Assembly: GCF_009928415.1 (NCBI RefSeq)
Contig: NZ_JAABNN010000016.1
Location: 1 to 64,000, forward strand
Source: Bacillus sp. USDA818B3_A
GTDB taxonomy: Bacteria; Bacillota; Bacilli; Bacillales; Cytobacillaceae
Length of the DNA: 64,000 bases
Reading direction: 5' to 3'
The notes below the pieces were generated by a model. That model saw only the letters and a list, made by a program, of their open reading frames with translations. It did no database searches and was not told the DNA's origin. Positions 42,043-50,800 of this stretch are shown here, in pieces. How positions within the stretch are numbered: the first letter of the stretch is position 1; every line of letters begins with the position of its first letter. The position numbers were made by a program, and so were the translations under genes.

Positions 42043-43275
42043 TTAAAGTGGATCAAGGAAGAATTCTATATTGCTAGCTGCTTGCACGGCAATTCTTTCC
42101 GCTTCGCTTTTATTTTTATCTGATGAGGCCAAAATGTATCCACAACGATCTCCCATTGATATAGGCGGACGTACGATCTGTCCTTTTCGTGGTTTTATAT
42201 ACACCTCTTCTACACCGGGATACTCTGAGGTGACTTCTTTCCCCGTAATCCTATTTACTTTCCCTTTAGAATCAACCGTCAAATAATGTGCATACACATA
42301 CTTACTGTGTTTTCTAGTAAGGTTAGGCACATTTCCTAACATTAATTGAATCGTTTCCTCCACTAAATTAATCCCATATCCCACTTCAATAATACGATTC
42401 ATCGCACCGCCTGAAATTCTCGGATTAATTTCAATCAACTTCCATACACCGTTTACTAAACGCATCTCAAGGTGACAGGCACCATTTCTCATCTGGAAGG
42501 CTTGTAAAATGGAACTGACGGCTTTATATATACTTTGATTCATTCTTTGATTGAGCTTTGGCAGAAGGCTATATCCGGTTATGATAAAGCGTTGGAAATG
42601 GGTGATTTCTTGTTCGATGACTGCTACAATATGGACTTTTCCATTGTGGACTAAAACTTCAATTAGATATTGAGGGCCTTTTAAATACTCTTCCAGTAAG
42701 ACCTGTTCATTTTTTTTAAGTAAGTCTTGCATGGCCAGTTTTAACTGTTCCTCGTTATTTGCCAACATAACATCTTTTGAACCGGCAGATGTGGGATTCT
42801 TAACAATAAGAGGTAAATAGTCCTTGCCTACATTAATAAAGTAGTCTAATGAAAATCTATTTGGGTTATAAAGTTCATAATAGGGGGAATTTGGGTGTCC
42901 TTTGAGAAGTTCACGGGTTAAAACTTTATTTTCCATCTTGGCAATGGCATCCGTAGAAATTACGGTTGAGCAATATTCTTCTGAAATCGTTGCTGCTAAA
43001 TGAACGTAAGAATGTACAAAACTCATTATGCCTATTATTTGTTTCCCTTGTTTTAGTAGTTGATTGAGGTTTTTTCTTATTTCCTCCTTACTGGATAAAT
43101 CCACTAGAATCATTTGATGGACGTCGGGGAATTCTGTTCTTTGCTGTATGAATCTTTGTTTATTGGTGAATAACACCGTAAAATAGCCAAGTCTTTCTGC
43201 CGCTTTGATTGCTTCTCTACTGGAGCCATGTTTACTGGTTTCAATAAATACAATGGTTCGCATTCGCCTTGTCAC
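42043..43275 (-). CDS. ATP-grasp domain protein (carboxylate-amine ligase type)
   Basis: A 410-residue ATP-grasp protein. The N-terminal preATP-grasp domain starts TIVFIETSKHGSSREAIKAA; the ATP-grasp core has LIVKNPTSAGSKDV, VLLEEYLKGPQYLIEVLV and WKLIEINPRISGGAMNR with metal-binding Glu and Asn. It resembles ligases that join amino acids or carboxylates. GTG is used as start behind GAAAGGAT; an internal ATG at residue 5 is the alternative. Lying beside a YheC/D-like gene, it may work in spore-coat modification, which is an inference. Confidence 0.85.
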   Translation of the reverse strand: MTRRMRTIVFIETSKHGSSREAIKAAERLGYFTVLFTNKQRFIQQRTEFPDVHQMILVDLSSKEEIRKNLNQLLKQGKQIIGIMSFVHSYVHLAATISEEYCSTVISTDAIAKMENKVLTRELLKGHPNSPYYELYNPNRFSLDYFINVGKDYLPLIVKNPTSAGSKDVMLANNEEQLKLAMQDLLKKNEQVLLEEYLKGPQYLIEVLVHNGKVHIVAVIEQEITHFQRFIITGYSLLPKLNQRMNQSIYKAVSSILQAFQMRNGACHLEMRLVNGVWKLIEINPRISGGAMNRIIEVGYGINLVEETIQLMLGNVPNLTRKHSKYVYAHYLTVDSKGKVNRITGKEVTSEYPGVEEVYIKPRKGQIVRPPISMGDRCGYILASSDKNKSEAERIAVQAASNIEFFLDPL

Positions 43276-43459
43276 CGTATCCTTTCTGTTTTATTATGAA
43301 GGATTTAGCTTCACCAGTTTTATTTTGGTTTACATGATAAGTACAGTTTATTATATTGTCTTAAGACAACCATGGTTTGGACAAACGTCATCATTCTTTA
43401 GACATTTAAATGAAAGATTTTGAAACAGGGGAATGTATTAGATTTAGAGACAATTAAAA

Positions 43460-43489
43460 GGCAATCCTCTTAACATGAGGATTGCCTAT
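43460..43489. terminator. Hairpin between ctaB and the ATP-grasp gene
   Basis: GGCAATCCTC (43460-43469) and GAGGATTGCC (43477-43486) form a perfect 10-bp stem with a short T-tract on the minus strand. Confidence 0.75.
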
Positions 43490-43519
43490 TTGCTTCATTT
43501 AGGATATAGAGTCGAGAAA

Positions 43520-43552
43520 TAAAAAGAACCCTGGCTCAAGGGTTCTTTTTAA
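43520..43552 (-). terminator. Terminator overlapping the ctaB stop codon
   Basis: AAAAAGAACCC (43521-43531) and GGGTTCTTTTT (43540-43550) form an 11-bp stem. Confidence 0.85.
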
Positions 43553-44427
43553 ATGGACAAAACGATAATAGATATAAGAAATAACATCATATGAATAACG
43601 GAGTATCTAAACATCCTTTTCGCCCAATGTTCTTCGTTTTGTGCAGCAAATCCGCTTATAGATAAAGCTATCCATCCGATAGTTAGAAGTGTCATAAATC
43701 CGATGAAAGACAAACCAAGAGATTTCATAAAGAATGGCATCGGAATCAAACAGATTAGATAAAATAAAATGTGGATCTTCGTTTTCTTGATGCCTGATAC
43801 AACAGGTAACATGGCGAAGCCTGCCCGTTTGTAGTCATCAAATCTTCGTATGGCGATGGAATAAGTATGGGGCATTTGCCAAATGAAGACGATGAGGGCC
43901 ATCATCATAGGAATAAGTTGAAAACTGCTAGATAACACAGACCATCCGATTAACGGTGTTACGCATCCTGATATGGCACCAAGAATCGTGTTCCATGAGT
44001 ATTTTTGTTTGCTCCAAAATGTGTACAAGACCACATAAAAAAGCCAGCCAATGAATGAAAATAAAAACACTTCGGCATTAGTAAAAAACAATATTAAAAA
44101 GCCTATTATGCTTGTTGTAATCCCTAAAGTTAAAACAAACTTCTTACTGAACTCTCCAGTAGCACTCGGTCTATTTTTAGTCCGCTCCATAAGTTTATCT
44201 AAATCGGCTTCATACCAATTATTCAACATTAAAGCACCAGCAATGACCAAGGCACTTCCTATTAATGTCACAAAGAAAGAGCCAATATGTTCAGCAAGTG
44301 GAACATGATTAATATGCGAAGATAAAAAATATCCTGCCAGCACAGGAAGTACATTGATCACAAAGACTTTCCCTTTAATGAGGCTGATTAGGTTTTTAAA
44401 TAAATTCTGAGGTGTTTTAGTTTGCAT
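43549..44427 (-). CDS. ctaB: Protoheme IX farnesyltransferase
   Basis: A 292-residue UbiA-family prenyltransferase with about eight membrane segments. The first Asp-rich motif is NNWYEADLDKLMERTKNRPSA and the second RFDDYKRAGFAMLP, the CtaB/CyoE signature. It makes heme O from heme B and farnesyl diphosphate for haem-copper oxidases. It stands alone, away from ctaA and the cta operon, so it is probably an extra copy. The start is uncertain: MQTKTPQN at 44427 fits the family length, and an ATG at 44493 extends it by 22 residues without a better ribosome binding site. Confidence 0.92.
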   Translation of the reverse strand: MQTKTPQNLFKNLISLIKGKVFVINVLPVLAGYFLSSHINHVPLAEHIGSFFVTLIGSALVIAGALMLNNWYEADLDKLMERTKNRPSATGEFSKKFVLTLGITTSIIGFLILFFTNAEVFLFSFIGWLFYVVLYTFWSKQKYSWNTILGAISGCVTPLIGWSVLSSSFQLIPMMMALIVFIWQMPHTYSIAIRRFDDYKRAGFAMLPVVSGIKKTKIHILFYLICLIPMPFFMKSLGLSFIGFMTLLTIGWIALSISGFAAQNEEHWAKRMFRYSVIHMMLFLISIIVLSI

Positions 44428-44611
44428 ATGAATTAATATCTCTTCCTCTCTCTTTCTATCTAAAGGACTATTTATTTTAACATAATTATGCATTGAATGC
44501 TCATGGTTTATTTTTGAAATTCTAATACCACTTCAAGTTCTGTTGCAAGATACAAAAATATCTCATTAAAAAATGCTGCAAGCTCTTTTAGGTTTGCAGC
44601 GTTTATAACTA

Positions 44612-45085
44612 TTAGAATGGTTGCGATTTGGTTTCCTCGTTCGAGCGTTTATTTCCTTTGTAGATGAAATAAATAGCAATAACCATAAATAGCAGGGCCA
44701 CAGAACGTTTCCAATCTAGGGATATTACTAAACTATTAAACCAGCCGAAATGATCAATAAGCATACCAACTACAAGCTGACCAATAATACCAGCAATATT
44801 GGTGGCTATGACTCCGATTCTTGGAACAGCTATGACAGTGAGAAGCAGGTACATAGTGCCTAGAAATGCGGCACTTAACTGCCATTTAGGTGCTTCTAGT
44901 ATCCCTAGTACATTGCCTTGTCCAAAAAAAAGAATAATAATGGTAAGAAACATTAAACCAGTTAAAAAAGTTAAAAGGGTAGTTTCAATTGTTCCAGCTT
45001 TTCGGCTAAATGTTCCATTGATAGATGATTGTGCACTTAATGTAATACCACCTATTAAGGTGAAGAGAATCATTAATATATTCAT
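44612..45085 (-). CDS. Small DMT transporter subunit (DUF606/YdcZ), B
   Basis: A 157-residue protein with five hydrophobic segments of the DUF606/YdcZ family. It begins MNILMILFTLIGGITLSAQ and ends in a basic, polar tail. Together with the similar 142-residue protein encoded 12 bp upstream it makes a paired small transporter, a known arrangement in this family. AGGAGG precedes the ATG. Substrate unknown. Confidence 0.85.
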   Translation of the reverse strand: MNILMILFTLIGGITLSAQSSINGTFSRKAGTIETTLLTFLTGLMFLTIIILFFGQGNVLGILEAPKWQLSAAFLGTMYLLLTVIAVPRIGVIATNIAGIIGQLVVGMLIDHFGWFNSLVISLDWKRSVALLFMVIAIYFIYKGNKRSNEETKSQPF

Positions 45086-45097
45086 TGGTTAGACCTC

Positions 45098-45526
45098 CTA
45101 GTATATCAAAATAAGTGCAATCATCATTGAAATAACTGCAAATACTTTTTCTTTATTAATTCTTGTTTGCTTACTGCCAAGCCAACCATAATGTTCTATA
45201 ACCATACTCATGACCAATTGACCAATTATTACAGCAACCATTGATATTCCAACACCAACAAAAGGAACGCTAATCACAATAGCCGTTAAGTATACAACCC
45301 CTAAGACTCCACCAAGCAGAGACCATTTAGGTGCTTCAACCGCATAGGAAAGTTTACCTTTTCCAAAAAATATCCATAATAACCCCATGATGATCGAACC
45401 CATAAAGAAGTTATAAAAACTAGTTTCTAACTGTCCTATTGTTTTTCCTAGTTCACCGTAGATTGCTCCTTCAAAACTAAGCGCTGACCCTGCTAATAAT
45501 GCTAGGATGTATGATAAGTAACGCAT
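45098..45526 (-). CDS. Small DMT transporter subunit (DUF606/YdcZ), A
   Basis: A 142-residue paralogue of the next gene, with five membrane segments and the shared motifs SFEGAIYGELGK, VEAPKWSLLGG and VIIGQLVMSMVIEHYGWLG. AAGGAGG precedes the ATG. The promoter region (45561-45580) holds the same dyad as the arsR-type gene upstream, so the pair is probably an inducible exporter under that repressor. Confidence 0.85.
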   Translation of the reverse strand: MRYLSYILALLAGSALSFEGAIYGELGKTIGQLETSFYNFFMGSIIMGLLWIFFGKGKLSYAVEAPKWSLLGGVLGVVYLTAIVISVPFVGVGISMVAVIIGQLVMSMVIEHYGWLGSKQTRINKEKVFAVISMMIALILIY

Positions 45527-45560
45527 TAGATTAAAAACCTCCTTAAATCCATTTAATTAT

Positions 45561-45580
45561 ATATCTAGAATATTCGATAT
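45561..45580. promoter_or_regulatory. ArsR-type operator before the DMT pair
   Basis: ATATCTAG-AATA-TTCGATAT has the same length and spacing as the perfect dyad at 45935-45954, with two changes in one arm. Confidence 0.6.
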
Positions 45581-45609
45581 AATGCGTTAAAAAAACAGAA
45601 ATAACCATC

Positions 45610-45924
45610 CTAGATTTCTGTTTTAAAGTATTCAGCTAACTGAAGAATGACTTCTTCGTTCCGCCTATAATAAGTCCATTGCCCATAACGAACAGATTCA
45701 AGCAGACCCGCTTTTTGCAAGATATTTAAGTAGTGTGAAACCGTAGATTGAGAAACTTTAGCCTTTTCTTGAATATCCCCTACACATACTCCCCCTTTTA
45801 AACTTACCTCCTTTGGCAGGTGAGCGCCTTGTTTTGGGAAATGCTTCTCTGGTTCCTTCAGCCACTGTAAAATGTTAAGTCGAGTTTCGTTGGATAACGC
45901 CTTAAATACATCGATTGGTTCCAT
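45610..45924 (-). CDS. ArsR/SmtB-family repressor
   Basis: A 104-residue winged-helix repressor with HTH KVSQSTVSHYLNILQKAGLLE and wing YGQWTYYRRNEE. A single cysteine (GGVCVGDIQ) sits where metal-sensing ArsR proteins have CVC, so a non-metal ligand is likely. An unusual insertion, KHFPKQGAHLPKEVSLKG (about 26-44), lies before it. The gene is flanked by two copies of the same dyad, one at its own promoter and one before the DMT pair. Confidence 0.9.
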   Translation of the reverse strand: MEPIDVFKALSNETRLNILQWLKEPEKHFPKQGAHLPKEVSLKGGVCVGDIQEKAKVSQSTVSHYLNILQKAGLLESVRYGQWTYYRRNEEVILQLAEYFKTEI

Positions 45925-45934
45925 GTTTTAAAGT

Positions 45935-45954
45935 ATATCGAATTTTTTCGATAT
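45935..45954. promoter_or_regulatory. ArsR-type operator, autoregulatory copy
   Basis: ATATCGAA-TTTT-TTCGATAT is a perfect 8-bp inverted repeat 10 bp upstream of the ATG on the minus strand. Confidence 0.7.
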
Positions 45955-46326
45955 GTCAATTTTGAGAATTATAGTATCAAAAGGGGTTGAAAAGCCTTAA
46001 TTTAATCATCATCCCAAAATCGATATTGATGAAGATGCCCTTTTAGTGGCAGCGAAAGCAGTCGGACAGGTTGTTTGTGGGTATTACAAAAAATTAATAT
46101 GCAGGTTAAAAAAGTCTAAAAATATAAAAAAACAAGTCGGATTTGTAGTAGTGGAACCCCTTTCATTCATTTATTCTTTAATAAGAAGAGGGAGTTCATG
46201 GACATGTGCATCTCAATCGGGGACACTTTAACCTACAAAGGCGGGCATACATGAATCCAATACGAGAGTTCGATGGCTGTAGAAAATTTTTCCTCTTCTT
46301 CCAAGCATTATGACGGGGTGATGAGA
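45955..46326. other. Gap with possible gene debris
   Basis: An open but start-less stretch (about 46010-46090: HHPKIDIDEDALLVAAKAVG, then QVVCGYYKK) has coding character, perhaps the end of a lost gene. The frame 46046-46231 that includes it continues into low-complexity Lys-rich sequence. No complete gene is supported. Confidence 0.4.
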
Positions 46327-47136
46327 ATGAATTATTTGAAAACCGAGTTTCTATCCACTTCATTGGGACATCAGGTGTGTGTCGATATTCTTGTGCCTGA
46401 AGGTCCGCCACCCGAAGGCGGCTGGCCGATTTTATACTTGCTTCACGGATACAGCGAAGGTAATAGTTTGTTAATGAGATACACCCAGATAGAGCACATG
46501 GTGAAATGGGATGTAAACGTCCCTTTGGTAGTCGTGATGCCGGGAGCAAGTAACAGCTTTTACACCGATTCACCTTACGGGAACTATTGGACTTACATTT
46601 CCAAGGAATTGCCGGAGAGAGTAGAAGCGCTTCTTCACATCTCATCAAGAAGGGAAAATCAGTTCGTAGCCGGATTTTCAATGGGGGGCTTCGGTGCGTT
46701 GAAAACAGCCTTCCATTTTCCAGATCGATTCGGGGGCGTATTTTCCATTTCTGGAGCGGTAGGCGACTTTTTTGACACACCTGAGGTAAACGGCGTGGAC
46801 GCACTAGCAGGGAGAAGAGAGCTCTTTTTCGGTAAGAGAGAGGATTTTGATGGTTCGGCTAACGATTTGAAATCTCTGGCGCTGCGAATGAACGCAGCCG
46901 AAGGACCAAATCCGGAATTGGTCCTGTATTGTGGTAAGAACGATTTCCTGATCGAGGCGAACCGCTCATTCCATGCGTACCTCGAAGAGAATGACATCAA
47001 GCATCGGTATGTTGAAAATGAAGGAACACATTCGCACACGTACGCTAACCAACAATTGTTGGATATATTACAAACAATCAAATCCAGAATTGAAAGCGAA
47101 AAATTGCCTAACCAAAAATCAGGTATTTTCATTTAG
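46327..47136 (+). CDS. Putative esterase (PF00756 type)
   Basis: A 269-residue alpha/beta hydrolase of the esterase D / S-formylglutathione hydrolase-like group. The nucleophile elbow is AGFSMGGFGALKT, the acid is in YCGKNDFLIEA and the histidine in NEGTHSHTYAN. YLLHGYSEGNS is the oxyanion strand. No signal peptide, so cytoplasmic. Start chosen at ATG 46327 behind ACGGGGTG; in-frame ATGs at 46273 and 46321 are alternatives. Confidence 0.87.
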   Translation: MNYLKTEFLSTSLGHQVCVDILVPEGPPPEGGWPILYLLHGYSEGNSLLMRYTQIEHMVKWDVNVPLVVVMPGASNSFYTDSPYGNYWTYISKELPERVEALLHISSRRENQFVAGFSMGGFGALKTAFHFPDRFGGVFSISGAVGDFFDTPEVNGVDALAGRRELFFGKREDFDGSANDLKSLALRMNAAEGPNPELVLYCGKNDFLIEANRSFHAYLEENDIKHRYVENEGTHSHTYANQQLLDILQTIKSRIESEKLPNQKSGIFI

Positions 47137-47222
47137 ATAGTATTTGTATTTTCTAAAATGTAAGAATACTGAATCCGAGCTTAATCATTGCTTCTTTAGA
47201 ATGTAGAGTGAAAATATAAAAT

Positions 47223-47245
47223 GAACCCTGAGGGGTTCTTTTTAA
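47223..47245 (+). terminator. Terminator downstream of the esterase
   Basis: GAACCC and GGGTTC pair around TGAG, followed by TTTTTAAA. Confidence 0.8.
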
Positions 47246-47327
47246 ATTGGCATCACGATAAAACGGAAAGGTATATTCAATGTGATTAAATTTTGTAGTC
47301 ATGCCAATGTACGATTTACTCAGTATA

Positions 47328-47690
47328 TCAACCTCTTAACAAAGAATGAGCCTTTTGTGTGTCATTCTTCAATGCCATCCTGTATTCCAACATCAACTTA
47401 AGAGTACTAAGCATTTGATCATATTCATCCCACTTACGTTCAATCTCGCTAATCTTTTGGGAAATCCATTCAATCACTTGTTCATTAGTACGAGTATTTG
47501 CATCATGATCCAGCAAGATTTCCTTCAGTTCAGAAAGAGAACAACCCACGCCCTGAAACTTCTTTATAAGTTTCAGGCGTTCTATAATCTCGTCTGAATA
47601 ATTACGATAGTTATTTTCGTCCCGACGGACATGCCGACTGTCAAACAATCCTTCCTTTTCATAATAACGAATGGTGTGGGCGAATAACGC
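47328..47690 (-). pseudogene. MerR-family regulator, 5'-truncated
   Basis: From its right end on the minus strand it reads HTIRYYEKEGLFDSRHVRR, NNYRNYSDEIIERLKLIKKF and a dimerisation helix (EWISQKISEIERKWDEY), a MerR protein similar to those regulating aldehyde or oxidoreductase genes. The first helix of the HTH and the start codon are missing: at about 47685 the sequence changes into an SDR fragment on the opposite strand. The internal ATG at 47648 would lack the HTH. Confidence 0.75.
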
Positions 47691-47897
47691 GGTGTTAGCT
47701 TTATCAAAGCGTGGGGTGCGGTCATCAATCGTTTCGCTTGCTCCATCCGTTCATGGCAAGGGTGACAAGGGCTTTGTGCCAAATTTGATCAACATTGCAC
47801 GTGACAAGGGTGTTTCTGACTACATCGGCGATGGGTCTAACCGCTGGCCGGCAGTACACCGACTTGATGCTGCAAATCTTTATCGCCTCGCAGTGGA
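47675..47897 (+). pseudogene. Internal fragment of an NAD-dependent epimerase/SDR
   Basis: About 74 codons: AVLALSKRGVRSSIVSLAPS, VHGKGDKGFVPNLINIARDK and YIGDGSNRWPAVHRLDAANL, then YRLAVE. This is the middle of an extended SDR (family: RGVRSSVVRLPPSVHG, NRWPAVHRLDAA). Both ends are gone: the N-terminal Rossmann part is replaced by the MerR gene and the C-terminus by the GH66 gene. Confidence 0.82.
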
Positions 47898-50800
47898 AAG
47901 GCACTCTTAACTTGGAAGTCTATCATTTAAATGAGAAAGTAGCGGAAGGAAAGAAAAATATTCAGGTTAAAAAAGATGTAAAGGGATTGGAAATCGTCTG
48001 GACACCACCTACTGATGACTTCCGCGGTTATCTGGTAAAAGCATCAGTCGAGGGATCCAATCAAACGCTAACCGCTGCGATTGATGTTTCCAGTGATTGG
48101 ACTCAATATCCACGTTACGGATATACGACGGAGTTTCCTAAGGAGACAGCAGCTGAAAGCGATAAAAAGATGAAGCAGCTTACACAGGAATATTATTTAA
48201 ACGGATTCCAATTTTATGATTGGATGTGGCGCCACGATGTATCGGTGTATTCCAAAACAGACAGTGATGGGAAACCAATTTTAGACAAAGACGGAAACTT
48301 TATAACAGAGGAAATCGGTCCGAGTACAGCTTACAATGATTTATTAGGGCGTAAGTTGTTTCCGCTGACCATAAAGCAACAGGTTCAAGCAGCTCAAAAA
48401 TATAATGCTGCCGCAATGGCTTATCAAATGAACTACGCAGGAAGGGAAAATTATCAGGATTTTGGTGTGAAAAAAGAATGGGGATTGTATCGGAAGAATG
48501 CCCAGTTTCCCAATCCTTCTCAACAGGATCAGGAAGGTTTTATCTTTGACTGGGCTAATACAGGCCTTTATCTTCAGGACCCAGGCAATCCATCTTGGCA
48601 AAATTATATTAACAAGCAGTTTACCAGAAGCGTAAACGAATTTGGCTTTGACGGAATGCATCTTGATCAATGGGGTGCAAATGATAATGATTATTTATAT
48701 GACTACAAAGGTGAAAAACGTTATTTTTCCAAGGACTATGATTCTCTAATTAATTCGGTTAAAGACTCTCTTGTGAAAAATAATAGTAAGAAGGATTTTG
48801 TTACCTTTAACATGGTTGGAGGAAATGAAGGCTACAAGGATGTCCCTAAGCCAACGACTAACACGGATTTTGATTATAGTGAAATTTGGCAGGACAAGGA
48901 CAACTATCGTGATCTAGTTAAAGTAGTAGAAGATACTCGTAAGACAAATGGAGGTAAAGCTGTAGTTATTGCAGGATATATGAATTATAAACAGGCAACG
49001 GGAATTCACTATGAGGCTGCAAATCTGAAAGGCATTCCGAAAGCGGAGCAATTTTCCTCTAGTATTCAAAAAGTCCCGGGCTGGGTAGGGGACTTCGGCA
49101 GACAAGACGAGGATCAAATTATTTGGACAGTGGATGTTCCGGAAGCAGGAACCTACAATGTGGATCTCAAATATGGACATGATAATGACGCAAGTCCAGA
49201 AGGGAAGTTATCTGTTAATAACCAACTTGTAGAGAATGCCATTACTTTCAATGAAAAAACAGGTTGGGGAAATCCAGTTGCCAATAAGAATTTATCACTG
49301 CACTTAGAAAAAGGAACCAATAAAATTAAGCTTCAGCTTAACACCAACAATCTGTGGCTAAACGTAGATAGTATGGTTGTTAAGAACGATTCGTTTCAAA
49401 AAGAATATGAAGCTGAAGATGCAGAATTAATCAGTTGTAAAGTTGATAAAATTGGACATGTGGAAAACTTTGAGATAGATGGAGATTATATCGAGTTTAC
49501 AGTCAAGGCGGCCCAGGCTGGAACTTATCCCATTCAATTTGGCTATAGTGTAGGATCAACTGCGGTCAATCGTCATCTGTATGTGAATAATGAGCTAATA
49601 TCTAATTCTATAAAATTAGAACCAACTGGAAGCTGGGAGACATTTGATGATTCCGAAGCCATTCAAGTGCCGTTAAAAGCAGGAGAAAATAAAGTAGTAT
49701 TAAAGGTAGAAAAGGTAAATGATACAGGCGCTAACGTAGATTATCTTAAGATAGGGGATTCTCGCTATCAAGCGGAAAAATCAATGGTTGGCTGGGAACC
49801 TGCTCAGAAGCCAATAATAGAAACAGCAAGTAATCAAATTAGTAACTTTAAACAGCAGGGAGATTATCTGTCTTTCAAAGTGGATTCAGATGAGTCTAAA
49901 GAGTTACCAATCTCCATTACTTATAAAAATGCTGGAGCGGAAACAGAACGCAGTCTTCTAGTAAATGCAAAAAAAGCGGGAATCGTTCACTTTGATCAAA
50001 CAAATGATGGCTGGAACAAGGTTGAGGTACCCATCTATCTTTATAAAGGAACGAATGAGATTCAATTGAAGATGGAAGATCAAACCACTGAAAAAGGAAT
50101 TGAAGTGGATCAGTTGGAAGTTAACAATCTAGTAATTGATGCAGAAAAAACCGATCTAGGATGGAGTCCTGTTGAGGCTAGAACGAACAGTATTTATATA
50201 ACTCCTGGAAAAACCGATAATTTTGGTCAGGCAGGTCAACGGGCCATCTTTACCGTTCATAACGAAAAAGAAACCGATACTCTCCGGTTTAAATATCGTA
50301 CCGGTAATAATCCAAGGGTAAATATTTATGTCGATGGAAAATTAATACCAGAAAATAACTCATATGTGGATGGGAAAACCGTTTCTGAGAATATTTTTGC
50401 CAGCACACCGGGCGGCTGGGATGGTGCGATGGTGGAAAAGTCCATCAAAGCAACGGTACCTGCCGGTGAGCACAAGGTGGTATTTGAACTGGCTTCAAAT
50501 GGCGAGTATATCAATTTAGATAGTTTGCTGGTTGGAGATGAGGAATATCAAGTCGAAGAAGCAGCTTTTGCTCCAGAAGGTCATGGAATCACCACATCAG
50601 TGGGTTATGTAGATGACTTTAACGGAGACGGGGACTTTCTGACCTTTGATGTAAATGTACCAGCTGCAGGGAAGCATGATTTTGTATGGAGATATAACAA
50701 TGACTCTGCATCAAAAAGAACAGCCAAGCGTTCTGTTTACGTAAATAATGAGAAAATGGATAACATTGATTTTGCTTACAGTAATAATTGGAAAAATCAA

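Noticed and set aside
46196..46804. 202-codon minus-strand frame
   Set aside because: Antisense to the esterase; Ser/Arg/Pro-rich composition with no domain.
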